A stretch of 64,000 nucleotides of DNA from assembly GCA_009823395.1 (NCBI GenBank), contig CM020513.1, positions 3,641,501 through 3,705,500 on the forward strand, written 5' to 3'. The notes beneath the pieces are model-generated. The model searched no databases. It was not told the origin of the DNA and saw nothing but the letters and a program-made list of their open reading frames with translations. Source of the DNA: Thamnaconus septentrionalis. Lineage: Eukaryota > Chordata > Actinopteri > Tetraodontiformes > Monacanthidae. Below, one piece after another: positions 32,700-45,836 of the stretch; the stretch's first letter is position 1; each line of letters opens with the position of its first letter. A program made the position numbers and the translations under genes.

Positions 32700-35082
32700 A
32701 GAACCTTTAAAATGCAGAGAGATCAACTTCTTCACAGTTTGGAGCCTTTTAATAAGCTTATTATCCCTTTATTACAGTCCTGAAAATTCACACCAAAGGC
32801 CTAACATGACAAGATTTTCTTTTTTTCAAATAGATTTTTCATTTTTGATCATTTGGCAGGAAGAATGCAGGAAAATGAATTCATAAAAATTACTTATAAT
32901 CCACTTGTATGTGTGTAGAACCTGAAGACAGACTAATCACAGGAAACGGGTTGCAACAGGAACTGTTTAATATTGGGGTAAAACCAAATAATACAAAAGT
33001 AATACACACCCCACCCCCACCCCAAAAAAAATGCAATTCCCATTTCCTTCACTCTAGAAGTCACACGGCCTCCGAGAGCCTTCCACGCACGTTTTCTTCA
33101 CATTAGCCAAATGTCCACCGTTTCATCCCAAGTAATTATATAGATCTACTTATGATATAGTACATGATATTACATGTCAAACAGCGTACAGCACATATGG
33201 GGAGGTGGGAGAGTAGCGGAGGTACAGCAGGAGTTGTGTTGGAGTGCAGTGAACTTCGCGCCGCCGTACCGGCTACACAACTATACATACTTACACACAC
33301 ACACACACACACGTTCCATGATCATGTCAACCAGCCAAACATCAATAACGGCAGCTTGTTTCTTCTGGGTTCTTCTTAACACTCTGAATTTAAGGACCAG
33401 CAAAACAAGAGACGCACATGTGAGTGAGCGGTTCACTCTCTAGGCGGCTAACTCATGATGTGCACCTGCTGGTGAAAAATGCGATGCATACGCACGCGTG
33501 GTGTCCAACACGACGACGATGACGACGACGACGGGCCCGTTTTGATTCGTCCGTCGCTCAACAACACCGCAAGTTGTTTCATTTCTACATTTGAATATTC
33601 CTAGTATTTAATATGTCTTATGTCAGTATTGCTGCGCTGCTTTACCACTTCACCAGGTGGTGTCACCAGGTTGTGGCCCCCCCAGTGTAAAAACGAAACA
33701 TTGAAAGAATGACACAAAAGGAAAATGTGCCAAAAACCCATCCGCACGCCATCCAAAGTACACAAAAATTCAAAAACGGAAGAGAAAAAAAACAAAAAAA
33801 AACCGACAAACTGCCTACTGAGCACCACACCATCACAATCAGACAAGACGACACAGGTTCAGAAGTAACGAGCATTCACATATGTATTTTCACATTGGTT
33901 TCAAGTCTAATACTGTGGTAAGTGATCCTGACGCCGGGCAGGACGATGCTCACCCAACTCCAAAAAAACCCAAAAAAACCCCAGGGACTAATATTCCCTC
34001 ATGGCCCCGCTTGAGTTTTTAACTCTACGATCTATTTTTCTTTTTGTACAAATGTCGATATTAACACACCTACTCATAGACTGACACCAACAGCCACATG
34101 ACATGACTGACACAGCGAGAGGCCTGGAAATCCAGAAACAAGTAGTCATTTACACAGAGGAAGAGAGGGAAGTTGGGGGGGGGGGGTTGTCAACCATCAC
34201 TTCATATGGAGCTACGACCACCGACGACAATGACTAGCGATGAGTTTGTTTTTCCTTTTTACAGCTTAAAACCTGCCTCACACTGATCTGGAATGTTATT
34301 TTTCTCATTTTTAATAGCGATCTTAAATACTCTTGTGTGCTTCACTTGCATCGTGTGGTAACATTTGACTTCACCACTGAGTAGACCGGTGCAAATATAA
34401 AGTTGAAAAAAAAATATATATATACCAGCGAGACAAAAAAAAAAACACAGGAAAAACTCAAAGAGCAGCTGAAGCACAATTCCTGAGAATGTTGAAAGAA
34501 ATGTTGCATTAATGTGCAGGGTTGACCATAAAAATGCATGAATGACGCTTTGCAAATTACTCAGCATATATTGGCGAATGACACTGTCTGTATTAGAGAT
34601 GTATTGTTTCCCCTCACTATTGCCCGACTTTGTCTCACTGTAAACCCTTTAACTGCTGTTTCCACTCTGAAATGTAAGTTCGGTTTGAAATGAAGAGCAA
34701 AAAGGTTTTGTAAAAATAGAAAAAGACGACCTAGAAGCATACAATATCTTTTTATGTGGCGTTAACCTCATTGAGGAAAACTGTATCCCTCATTAACGGT
34801 TTTATAAGTGATGCATTGATGACTTGAACCAGGACATTAAAAACTCACACGTTTAAAGGCAAAAACTGGCCAAATCCTGCTTAAATTAACAAATGATGTT
34901 AAGGGTGGTGGCAATAGTTAAAAAAAAAGAAGACATTACTATCCAACGACCCCCCCCCCCCCAACCCAAAAAAAAACCATGACTGATGACCTTGTTCAGT
35001 GTGATAAAAGAAGGGCACCTAATTCTGAGTGTTGTTCTACTGGATTCCTTTTTTCGAAACCTCTCCCACGCGGCCGTCTGTC
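32700..35082 (-). other. scamp5 3' UTR and flank
   Basis: No gene is visible between the ube2q2 poly(A) site and the scamp5 stop. It holds a (CA)n run at 33293-33313, a G10 run near 34180 and AT-rich sequence. Mammalian SCAMP5 has a long 3' UTR, so much of this is probably transcribed; TTTATT (AATAAA on the minus strand) near 32768 is one possible end. Confidence 0.4.
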
Positions 35083-36197
35083 CTACATGGGGTCGTCGTA
35101 GTTGTAGGTGGGGGCCGCCGAGTACTGGTTCTGCTGCATGGCTCCCTGGGCTGCGCCCATGGCTGCCTGCTGGGCTGCCTGCTGCACATGGGGGTTCTTC
35201 CAGGCGCCGGTTGCCCACTCCTCCTGGGCCTTCCCCAGGCTGCCGCCGCTGCCGCGGTAGAAGTTGTGCACCTGGGAAGAAGGTCGGGGTGTCATTTTTT
35301 GAGGCATTTTTGTCCATTTCTTTGTTCTTTAGATGTTGACGACATCAGAGGACTGAACACTGACTCTATCTCCAGGCTGGATAATCTGATGAGAGTCAAT
35401 TTGCAGTTGTTCTGGTTGTTTTTTAATGTGAGACAGCCTGGATTCAAGAAAAAACACTTACTAATAATTTTTTCCACACTGACATTTTTGTTTTCACACA
35501 GTTCCACATCTTGCCGACATTGATTAGTGATGTGGCGACACACTGCACCTCTTTCACTTCCTGAATACATCCTGATTGGCTGAGACGATGGAATAAATGC
35601 ACTGAGCCACTCTGCACGGCGAAAGCAAAGAGACTTGTACTGGCAACGCACTTTTAATCTTCGGTTTAAGTGACTCTCTAGTGAGTCTAATCCCACTGGG
35701 CAACAACGCAATTAGACTGATTGTTTTTCCAGCGCTGCGCGAATGCGGAAGTTGCTCTTCCACAGTCTCGATTTCAGTTACGGCGAGAGTCGGAGGTGGC
35801 GTATTTCACCTTGGAGAGGGCGATGAAGGAGAGCACGGCCACAGCCGTGAACATGATGGTGGGGATCAGCATGACCACGGCCGATCCCACGTTGGTGCTG
35901 AAGAAGGTGATGGTGGCCAGCCAGCCGCTGGTGGTGGGACGACAGCAGAATTAGCCAGGCACATTTTGAAATGGAGAAATGTTTCCGACCACAGCGTTGT
36001 CTCTTGTCGACTGACAGTACATCGGTAAAGTAGTTTCGCTGCATTATCGGACAAACTGACTCACACGATGTTTAACATCTGCTGACTTTGTGCAACAATC
36101 CAACAACCACATCCACAATCCATGTGTTTATCTACAACAGTTTTAACATTTTCACACAAATTCATTATTTCTTTGATTACCAAACTAGTTATATATG

Positions 36198-36248
<51 letters not shown>

Positions 36249-36466
36249 GTATTGTCCTCTCCAATTATTCCTAGAGTATAAGAAACACAATAAATATTTT
36301 GTTAAGTTCCATTTAGAGCAGGGTAAAAAATGTTCAATTCATTTACGAATAATTGCGAGTTAACTCAGAACACTATGCGATTAATCGAGATTAAAAATTT
36401 TAATCGACTGACAGCCCTAATATTAGATTAGATTATATTAGATAATATACATATATATATAAATGT

Positions 36467-36513
<47 letters not shown>

Positions 36514-36714
36514 TATATATCTTTATTTTCTTTGAGGATACAAATATAACAACTTTTACATTTTAGCGATTTTCATGATTTATTCCTTTTTCAGTGAATT
36601 TCTGATCTGAAACATCAACATACAGAAGAATTCCTGGTTTCACCTCGCTACATTGAAGAAATCTGGCAGATTTCCCACTTCTGACTCGACCTCAAGCGCA
36701 AACATCACGAGCGT

Positions 36715-36774
<60 letters not shown>

Positions 36775-38215
36775 TCACAAGTGCATTCTTACCACACTCC
36801 CCAGCCAGGAATGCCGACTGTCTGGATGATGCTGATCACCACCTGCGCCATGAAGACGAAGAAGAAAGCCATGAAGTTGAAGGAGCTGTCGGTCCTGCAC
36901 GGAGGGAACGACAAGAGTCGGGAGTGAGAGATGCCGATCAGCGAAGGAGGAGGAGGAGGAGGCAAAACGTCTTGTCAGAGAAGGGTTAGCCCGCTCACTT
37001 GAAGGCCTTGTAGATGGGCCTGAACCAGCACACGTAGGAGCAAGGAGTGAAGAGGATGAGCCACAGGAAGGCCATGCCGAAGTTGGTGGCACCGCCACCG
37101 CCGCACATCCACGCCAGGCAGCCAATCAGGTTAACGGCCAGAGTGGCCGTGTTCACTGACGGTGTCGCAGAGGAGAAAACACGGATGAGCGAAACATGAC
37201 ACACACACACACCGATAAAAACATCCTAGAAGCTGCGTTACTCATGACGCATCAGGATGAATCACACACACCAATGTCAGAAACTACTCGACACATTTCC
37301 ACTTCTGTCTCTAAGCTACTTTAGTTTTAAGAACAAAGACTAAAGCAAAAAAATATTGAGGACACACACACACACTATGGCAAAGTATCACATATTTAGG
37401 ATCATTAAATCTACTTGTACAGTACTACAGCAGACTTACATTCCAGTGTTCAATTTGGTAAAACCTAAGCAGTGATCACAAAACATGAGGAATGTACATG
37501 GTGAGGATCAGCACTGTTAGCTAAAATAGTTGTTTTGATGAGATGTGGGAATAAAAACAGAGGAAGGAAATCAGTGGCAGTGGTACATTTCAAAAACCTA
37601 AACTAAAAAATTCAATTCAATCGATGATTGTCATTTTCATCAAACATCTCCCGAAATGAGTCTGATTTTGAAGATTTGTAAAGATGCGTGCGTCTTTGTG
37701 AGTCTAATTATTAGCTTAGGGCTAAGTGTGTCTGGTGAGAATATTATAGACCCGACACGTACAAAGCTAGACAACAACATCAAAGTGTCTCTGTTCCAGA
37801 CCCTGGAACTGGTCAGTCAGGTGAAGCAGCTATTGGAGAGTCTCAGGTGGCTCTCATAATATTTTGGGTTGAAACAAAGTGACGCGGCGCACGCATCCAG
37901 GTCGGGCACCGGACAGAGCACGAGGAGCCGGCTAACGCGGTAGATTTTTACGCGCAGGTCCACTCACAGATCCAGAGGTAGTAGAGCCTCTTGCACATGG
38001 TGCGGCGCTGGTCGGGGATCTCGTTGAAGTCCTGGTAGAAACAGGGCTTCAGAGGGATGAACCGGGGCAGGGGCGGGAAGTTGTTCTCTGTGGGACAAAC
38101 GAACAAAACGCTCGGCCTGGTCAGGATGCATCCGTTAGCAGAGGAGGAAGACACAGCCAAGTGAACCTGGACGACAGGCTGCAGTGGATGACAGGGACAC
38201 ACGCTCACCTGCCAT
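35083..38215 (-). CDS. scamp5: secretory carrier-associated membrane protein 5, complete
   Basis: SCAMP5 is a four-helix membrane protein of synaptic and secretory vesicles that aids calcium-regulated exocytosis and endocytosis. Coding exons (minus): 38209-38215, 37968-38087, 36999-37155, 36793-36894, 35810-35927 and 35083-35271. They splice in phase to 230 aa, against 235 in human. The first coding exon holds only ATG GCA G. Visible: the N-terminal [20 protein letters not shown] motif, the conserved amphipathic [11 protein letters not shown] between helices 2 and 3, four hydrophobic segments, and a cytosolic tail starting [11 protein letters not shown] with Gln/Ala-rich sequence to the end (YNYDDPM). 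The NPF repeats of SCAMP1-3 are absent, as expected for SCAMP5. Fish a/b paralogue is not decided. Confidence 0.96.
36192..36248. repeat. (TA)n microsatellites in a scamp5 intron
   Basis: Long TA tract. Further ones lie at about 36455-36505 and 36715-36770, all in the intron between 35928 and 36792. One sits just after the 3' end of the exon at 36793. Confidence 0.9.
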
Positions 38216-40440
38216 GACGACGACGACTCAGTTTTTCTTCCACCAGCAAACAGGTACACACACTCCCAGCGCCTCGGCAGCTACGAAATCAGACTGCGAA
38301 AGGGAGAACACAAGTGTATTGATGAAGTCACGCTTTCGACAGGCCACGGTCCATTCACAGGCCTAATCTGTGGGAGCACCCACACACACAACACAACACA
38401 TTGCACTGCAATAACCCATTTTAAATCATGATTCCCAGCCCCTACAGTGTCCAGTCTCATGAATACCCTTGTAGAAGCCTCCTTAGAATGAAAAGAGACA
38501 ACCAATGCGTGTTGACATGATATCACAGCTGGCCTGGCGTGGCTCATGCGCGGTGGGGAAAGTGTGGCCTTGTCGTCATCCCTGCACTGTATTGATAACC
38601 TGCGGGGGCTACATGGGAGCCACAAAAGCGCACACATACAAGACAAGATGAATCAAACGCTGCCGCGGCAAATGATTCCCTTACTTGATGGGGAAAACAG
38701 CCACAAATGTCCAACATTTCACGTCATTTGACCGTTTAGGAAGCACATTTCAATCACAGCGCACATGATGGTGGATGTTTAGCTTAGCGGTGAAGGGCAT
38801 CATCTTCCAGCCAGAGAATAGAGCACCCTTCACCAGGGGCAAGCAGTCGGATTCGGGTTATGTGTTTATTCTTGCAGTTTGGCCCCGAACAATATCCTGG
38901 ACGTGTGTTTGTGTCGGTGGGCAGCCGTGATGCTGCAGTAGGACACGGTGTATCGTGACGTCCGGCGATGGAGAAGCGTCCTTCAGGGGCTGTGCGACAC
39001 GGAGCATCGCCGCCTCCTCCGGATGCATCAAGCAAAGCCGCTCCATTTAGGAATGTCCATGTTTTTGCAGCGGGGGAAATGTGTTCGCATATTTCTATTG
39101 TATTTGTCTCCCGCTATCCTCCCCACCCACCCCAAGGGTGGAGTGTAATGAGTGAAAATGCAGAGATTAATATCGCCTTTACCTCTTGCTTCTCTTGCGT
39201 CGAGAATGCTGCTAGAATCCGTCAGATCGCCTCAATGGCATCCTAATAGTTCGGCTGGGAAATTGAACGCACCGCAGGATAAACCGCCAGGCCAGCCGCT
39301 GTTCCCGCAGAAATATGCAGCCCGTCCCTAAAAAATGATGGTGATGGGAGTAAAGAGGGAAAAAAGGCGGTCACATGACGTAGGAGCTTTTCTTTACGCA
39401 CATATCCCCCCACAAACCCCGCCGCCGCTGTCCCCGCCCCGTCCCGCCCGGCGCGCAGAGAGAGGGAGAACCAGGGCCTTGGAGAAGGACCGGGATTGGT
39501 TGCTGGCCTTTTTCAGACCAATAAGAGAGAAGGAATGTTTCACCAAGCTCCGCCCCTTCATAATGCTGTCCGGAGTGCTGAAGAAAAAATAGACACGGCA
39601 ATACGAAACGGGAAAGATAATCAGTTTTGCTTTGATCAACCAAAGTTAAAAGTTTTATTTCTTTCTTTAGTTTTAACGAACCAAATCGATCATTCTTAAC
39701 GTTGACTTAAAACGGTGGTCGGATTTTGAAAGAAAAAAAAACCCAAACTGATTTGATGTATGAATCACAATGTAACAGTTGAATCAATACTTTTAATAGA
39801 CTGTACTAGTTAACAAGGGGTATGAATAGCCAATATTAGTTTGTTTTTGTCTATTTAATTATTTCGAACTCCTTCCGAACTTTTACGCCTCTCGTTAAGG
39901 CTCGACGTTGTTTCTAAAACGTTACAAACAGATCGTTAATGTTAGGGGTTTTGGGTCGTTGTGGTGGTGGTACAGCTGAGTGCTGCCAAAAGTGATGAGA
40001 TTCACTCAGGCAAGTTGGATGAATGGTGAGTTCAAAGTCCCCCGTGAAATGTAAGTAATCCCCGTATATCAAGTGACAAATCGGGGGCACAACACAAAGC
40101 AATGCTTTGCAAAATTGATATATAATCCTTGACTGTGATTATAGATATTAATCCATGCCCCATTTTCATATTTTACTTGTTAATGCATACGCAATTCCGC
40201 TAGCGTTTAGAGGCCGTAAACGCACCCATCCGTTGAGCTAGCATTAGCTCTTCCCACAGTGCTATGAGTTAAACCAGACCAAAGGTAACCGTCGTTATTT
40301 GGCTCAAATTCTGATTTATCTATTAAACTACACAATTTTATAATACCGGACTAAGTCCCCGATATATTGTGGTTATTACAGTAGCCTAGTAATTATGTTT
40401 TGCCATATTTAATGTTGCTATGTGTTGGCATTTCTGCACT
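38216..40440. promoter_or_regulatory. divergent scamp5 / parp16 5' region
   Basis: The 5' ends of scamp5 (minus) and parp16 (plus) face each other here. A minus-strand acceptor (CCTTTCGCAG at about 38296) suggests an untranslated scamp5 first exon further right. A GC-rich block at about 39410-39490 (GCCGCCGCTG, CCCGCCCCG, GGCGCGC) looks like its CpG promoter. GCTAGCATTAGC-type words at 40230-40250 and 40450 mark the parp16 side. No protein-coding gene is visible. Confidence 0.45.
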
Positions 40441-40449
40441 TGTAGCTAA

Positions 40450-40502
40450 GCTAACTGTAGCGTATGTTTATAGTATCTTCCGCTATGTCGTCAGACAAAC
40501 AG
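40450..40502 (+). other. probable untranslated first exon of parp16 with an upstream ATG
   Basis: A donor (CAG|GTCAGT, GT at 40503) lies 400 bases before the parp16 coding exon, whose acceptor (CCTAGCAG) ends at 40905 or 40902. The exon contains an ATG at 40485. Spliced, its frame enters coding exon 1 out of frame with parp16 and stops at 41071. Confidence 0.4.
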
Positions 40503-40913
40503 GTCAGTACTAGCTACTTCAAACATTATTGTCATCCTTAAAAAACTACAGTTTGTCTTGAGAGTTAAGAGAGTGGTTCTGGTTCCAGACTCATGGCTTC
40601 TTAGTTTCTCCGTATTTGTTTGTTTGTTGTTGTTTCTTCGACCGAATTAAACGCCAACGGGTTTACGAACACGTACTGTACATCCAATCAAAAGTCTCAT
40701 TCCATTGTTGACATATTGGTATGACTAGTGCTATGACTGGGAACCCATAAGTATTGGCTAGTGATATCTGGAAATCATTTTAACACTAAAACAGTGCGTC
40801 ATCGCAACCATCACTTTTCAGTGTAATTTAATCCTCTGTTTAAATTGACATTACCACCAAAAACATTCCTACATATTTATTCACTAGTTTGCTCCCTCCT
40901 AGCAGGCCTGGGA

Positions 40914-42890
40914 ATGCAGCCCCCGCTCCCACCTGATGCAGTCAGAGAGCTGGTTTGCTCCTGTCTGCACAGAGACCCCGTTGCAGCAGACCTGCGGTGC
41001 AGCCTGTTTGTTGCTGCTGCACAGAACTACAAAAGGGACTCTTTGCTCAGACCCTTCCCCGCAAAATACCTGAGTGGTGAAAATAAAGACTTTGAGGACC
41101 TGGTAAGAAAGAGTGACAGTGAAGTTGGTATTATAATGCTTTCATAAAAACACTAGGTGGCGCTGATGTGCTGTTGGATGCAGCGGCATATTAACAGAAT
41201 GGACAGCAACACGTTATTGTTTTAAAAACATAAAGTATCCATTGAAAGATCTCGCATTTTGACCATTATGTATCACTTCAAATATTGCACCCACTATGTT
41301 GAAATCAACCCCTCAACCAAATTGAGGTTCTATTTGAGGAAAAACATAATCAGCATGCATGCACAAGTAACATGCAAAAAGAATCACTTAATTCACTTAA
41401 TTGTGAAAAGTCTAAAATGATTCAGAGCATTTAGATGAGATGTGGCTTACAGTTGGCAGATGTGAAGTCATTGCCAGGCGTCAGAGAGCTGGTGAGACTG
41501 CGACCAAGAGAAGGAGAACATCACCTGGCCCTCGTTCACTGGATTCTCTCCTCCAAGAGTCTGGCTGTGAAGACACTTCAAAAAGAACAGGTAAGCCTCT
41601 TGCTTTAGACACTCTCTTTAACTTAGCGTTTTTATGTTGACAATTTTCTTCTGTCACGTCTACAGTACGCCAGCATCTGTAACCTTACGGAGAATGAAGG
41701 GATTGCCACGCCTGTGCCTGACTTCCTGTTTGAGCTTGAGTACTGCGATCAGATGAATGCCAGGTTTGAGAAGACCAGAGGAGAGCGAGACATTTTCTAT
41801 GCATTCCACGGGAGCCGCCTGGAGAACTTTCACTCCATTATTCACAACGGGCTGCACTGCCATCTCAACAAAGTAAGTGCCAGGACTTCTTTGCAAATCG
41901 GAGGTGATGCTCTTCAGCTTATTCGTTACTTGTTGTGTGCAGAACTCCGTGTTTGGAGAGGGGACCTACCTCACCAGTGACCTCAGCATGGCTGTCCTCT
42001 ACAGTCCCCACTGCAGCAGCTGGCGGGAAAGTCTCCTGGGCTCACTGCTCAGCTGCGTCGCCTTGTGCGAAGTCATCGATCACCCTGATGTCAAGTGCCA
42101 GGTGAAGAAAAAAGGTGGGTTGCTCTTGTAACTCACCATCACACAGCTTAAGATCACAAATATCGCCGTTTGAACGTGCCAGTCTTCTCCCACTGCAGAC
42201 TCAGAAGCTGCAGATCGCCAACGCTCGAGGGCAAAAAACAGCGAGGGAGGGGAAGTGCCACACAAGTACTTCATAGTCACCAACAATCAGCTTTTGCGAG
42301 TCAAGTACCTTCTTGTTTACTCTCAGAAGAGGCACCTGTCCAGGTAAAAATCTCCCATTAATCATGCAGCAAGTTGTGATGATTAAAACGCTGCGTATCA
42401 GCACCATCAGATGTATATTTTGAGCTAAATGCAAACATTAATACTGCAACGATACGTTACATTTCATCATAAAGGAGACTAAACCAACAGTTCTGAGCAG
42501 TGTTCACATTCCAAGGCCCTCCATTCCAGACATTTTAAAAAGACAACCTCTTTAAAGCTGTACAAAAATCTTGTGTTTTGTTCTTTACTCATCTAATTTA
42601 TTCTTAAAAAATACAGCAGGAAAACCATGTAGTCCAAATATAAGATAATCCTATGATATTTTACTGAGCTTTAATGAGAAAATAGTCGTAGTAGTTATAT
42701 GATGGTTGATGGATTGGTTGTTTGTGATGTTCAGTCTTTGTTCCTCTTCTTCAGACATTCCCGCAGCTCTTCGTGGCTGCCTAGACATCACTTCGCCATC
42801 ATGATGAGCCTCTACCTTCTGCTGCTCATCTTCATCGGTGCCTTCAACTCAACCACCTTCGTTTCCTCCTGGAACAGACTGTTCAAGTGA
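40914..42890 (+). CDS. parp16: mono-ADP-ribosyltransferase PARP16, complete
   Basis: PARP16 is a tail-anchored ER and nuclear-envelope enzyme that transfers single ADP-ribose units from NAD+ and modifies stress sensors of the unfolded protein response. Coding exons: 40914-41102, 41453-41590, 41666-41872, 41943-42114, 42199-42343 and 42755-42890. They join in phase to 328 aa (human 322). Residues 1-90 are the helical regulatory region ([13 protein letters not shown]). The ART fold follows with the NAD-binding His in [12 protein letters not shown], then [10 protein letters not shown] with the second motif Tyr, and [10 protein letters not shown]. Near the C terminus [20 protein letters not shown] precedes a single membrane helix ([15 protein letters not shown]) and a short lumenal end. 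A poly(A) signal lies at about 43421. Confidence 0.96.
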
Positions 42891-43420
42891 TAGAACAATG
42901 GGCTCGGCAGGCCTGGATGTTCACTGATCCATCGTGCCTTCCTGGTCAAAGTGACCAGAGGCCCTCGCAATGCAGACATTTTATGCACATTTTATACTGT
43001 TTTCTCTCTTAAGTCATTCTTTTTGTTGTCACTGCTTATTTTACACTGTCGTTTCTGGGGAATTGATTCTGAGAACTCTTATGCAATATGTTGCCTGTAA
43101 TCTAAATGGGCTCGTTAAAAAAAAAATCCTTCTTTTGTAGTGCTGCATCTGATTTGTTTTTCAAAGCTTACATCATATCTGTCAATTTAGTAAGAGATAA
43201 TTTGCAAGAGATGTGTTACAGTTCATGATTTCAACATTACTTTAAGATACTAAATGGCTGACACAGTTTTTGAATAATTATTTTAGAAATTAGTGCTGAA
43301 TATCAAAGTCAAAGTACTGAATATCCTCATTTAATGCAGAGTCTTAAAGAGATAAATATAATTTCCATGTTTGAAGGTCTAAGGACAAAATGTCTGTAAA
43401 ACTTATTCCTGTGTCCAAAT

Positions 43421-43426
43421 AAAGTA
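43421..43426 (+). terminator. probable polyadenylation signal of parp16
   Basis: AATAAA about 530 bases after the stop, followed by a CT-rich and T-rich region. Confidence 0.55.
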
Positions 43427-43456
43427 ATACTTTTAACATACCCCTCTCTCTCTCTG

Positions 43457-43458
<2 letters not shown>

Positions 43459-43491
<33 letters not shown>
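43459..43491. repeat. poly(T) tract
   Basis: About 32 consecutive T residues after the parp16 3' end. This could be the A-tail of a minus-strand retroposon or a simple repeat. Confidence 0.85.
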
Positions 43492-43492
<1 letters not shown>

Positions 43493-43499
43493 GTCACTC

Positions 43500-45255
43500 T
43501 GTGATAATCGTTACTATTGTTTGAAGGGCTTTTCTGTTGTTTTGCAACTTTATTGTGGGTTTTGTCTGACAGTCTTATTTATGACAGTTGGCAGACGTGC
43601 CTTTAGTTATCTGTTGTTTTTATCAGGAAAAAAAAAGTTAGACAACTATATGGAGTTGATAAGAGGCGGCTGCTTTCTTCTCAAATCCTGTCTGTCTCTG
43701 ATATCTGGTAAGCTGATCACAGGGAGGTGAAATATACAAAAGAACCTAAAACGTTCGGTTGTTGGGAACAATATCAAGAGGAAGTAAAAACAACATCCCG
43801 CAATCTTCAAGGTGGAGTTTAACGACATATTTTTTGCAGTCTTGTTATATCTTCTTCGCTCTTTAGCGGTGCGTTTAATCAAGTTGTCAAAGAGACGTTC
43901 AGGGACCGCCTCGGCATTTCAAAAAGCAGGAGCTGTTTGCGAAATCTGCTAGATAAATATCTCCGGACAAAGGAACAAACTGTCCATTGTTGGTCCAAAC
44001 TTTAATCCCTTTCTGCACAAGCTCGACTATTGCTGCCTCATAAACTGTCTGTTATTCAATAACCATCAGGCAAACAGTGGGGCACAGTGGCGCACGAGTC
44101 TCCAAAGGCCTTCCTTGTTCTGCGTGCCCAAAATTACTCACGTCATTTATCTATCCCATCAGCAATATTCGTTTTCTCAAAAAATGGTGTGTTCGAACTA
44201 GACATATTTTGATAAACGTGCCACTGACGTGACATTGACAATTTTTTGGCTGCTTATAATGATGTTAAGTATTAAGAACAATATTTTTTAATGGCAGTCT
44301 CCCTTTGCAACTCACTGGTTTTGTGAAACTTTTAGTACGTCAATATTTCATGATTGCTTTGGTTTTCAATTTTACATCCGTTTTTGCTATTTCATTTGTG
44401 ATTAAAAAACAACAACAACAAAAACAATAATAATCAAGCATTGGATATTTAAGTGGTGACGGTGATGAAAATTCACGATGAAGTTACCCGGAAGTTCTGG
44501 CGTGCGTCAACTCGTCAGCGGTTACTGCTACGTTCTGCCATTTCAGGCATTTCAGGTGAGTCGTTTGAAGTCTACTAGAAGTAGCCTCCCTTACTTTGTC
44601 AGCGCTTCTCTTTCACAAATCAGACTAGATATTTTTTATGTATTAATAATGATAACGATAATAATTTCATGGTTTTTCGCTGGAAATAAAATTACAGTGG
44701 CACAATGGTTTCAATGGTTCTGCTATAGGTGCAGTTTGTGAGACAAGTTTAACTAAACTCACGCCCAAAAACTTGAATTCTTATTCCTTAGATTTTAAAA
44801 TCTGTGAAATTAATCGCGTGCGTGTGTGAAGCATTTCATCTGGCATTACGGATTGATTTGACTTAAAACAAACTGTATACTTTGCTGTATTTTATTGTGT
44901 TGATCTGTATTTCAATTTTTGTTTTGTCGTCTGCACTGTAAATGAGTTTTGCCTCAGTGTATTAACGAGATTAAATGAAGGTAACAAACAAACTGAAAAG
45001 TAAACATTTTGCTTAACATTTCTTTAATTGGTAGTTGTTTTATACAAACATACAAATTAGTGTGACTTAAAAAAAAACATTCACATTAAAAGGATCTTAT
45101 TTATACATTAAAAAGCATGATTATCATCACATGAGTTTATAAGTAATACCAAAGGTAGAGTTAGCTGCCTTTTTTCAACTTTGCTACAGTTTGGTTGTTT
45201 TTTTTTTCCTTGTTTCTTTCCCCCCACCTGTCTTTATATCAGGAATTATTCAGAT
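43500..45255. other. intergenic between convergent parp16 and the Cys-rich gene
   Basis: AT-rich. A short exon-like piece at 44478-44555 (ETS-like CCGGAAGT, ATG, then CAG|GTGAGT) could begin a non-coding plus-strand transcript, but no following exon is recognised. Confidence 0.4.
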
Positions 45256-45260
45256 GCATT

Positions 45261-45836
45261 CAAACAGGGTGGGACCAAACACAGGAAATGTCCATCAGTG
45301 TCAGCCTATATATCAAGAGAGGAACAAAACATAGCATCACTGTATGTTCAGAGCTGTGCAGTGTAGACTTTGGTGCTTTTCTCCCACCTACCTGCAGGTT
45401 GTTCAGGCATAGAGGATTACTATGAGCTGCAGCCAGGCTGTTGCGCACACACTTCCCAAAGTGACGTTGACAGGCGGAGTCGGAGTCGCTGCAGGTCTGT
45501 GGGCATGATGGGGATTTAAGCAGGAGGCAGCTTGAACAGGAGGTGTGTTGGCATGAGTCCTGGCAGCCAGCCTTCTGCAGAGACACAAACCTAGCAAACG
45601 GCAAAAGCAGATTTGTGTTTTTAAAATGAACGGGAAGAGACGTTCAAGTGAACAATTTCTGTTTTTAACTACCTTGCGGAGCAAATCTCAGTGGGGTGGG
45701 CCTGACAAAATTCCCTGGTGCACTCCGGTCGACAGGTCTCTGGCTCCAAAGATCCAATCACTGCACAAGCACAAATAATACACAAAGACGCTAAGAGAAC
45801 TCCAATGCAAGACTGAATTCTCGGGGTGAATAACAT
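45261..45836 (-). CDS. small secreted cysteine-rich protein, or 3' exons of the IGFBP-domain gene
   Basis: Two coding blocks are clear: 45673-45760 (or extended to an in-frame ATG at 45836) and 45392-45590, joined in phase by GT...AG. They encode a Cys-dense chain (CRPEC, TREFC, EIC, GCQDSC, HTSCSSC, SCPQTC, DSAC, GKC, LC). From the ATG at 45836 the protein starts with a signal-peptide-like stretch (GVLLASLCIICACA). Alternatively a 3' splice site at 45761 (TTGTGCTTGTGCAG) would join this block in phase to the IGFBP-domain exon at 46444. The second block either reads through to a stop at 45261 or splices at CAG|GTAGGT (GT at 45391-45390) to an exon I cannot find. I do not recognise the family. 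Confidence 0.55.

Noticed and set aside
33001..33106. Possible CRISPR or tandem-spacer arrangement in repeat-rich stretches
   Set aside because: No regularly spaced direct repeats anywhere in the window; this is vertebrate DNA with simple repeats.
36061..36363. Tyr-Ile repeat ORFs
   Set aside because: Translations of (TA)n tracts in a scamp5 intron.
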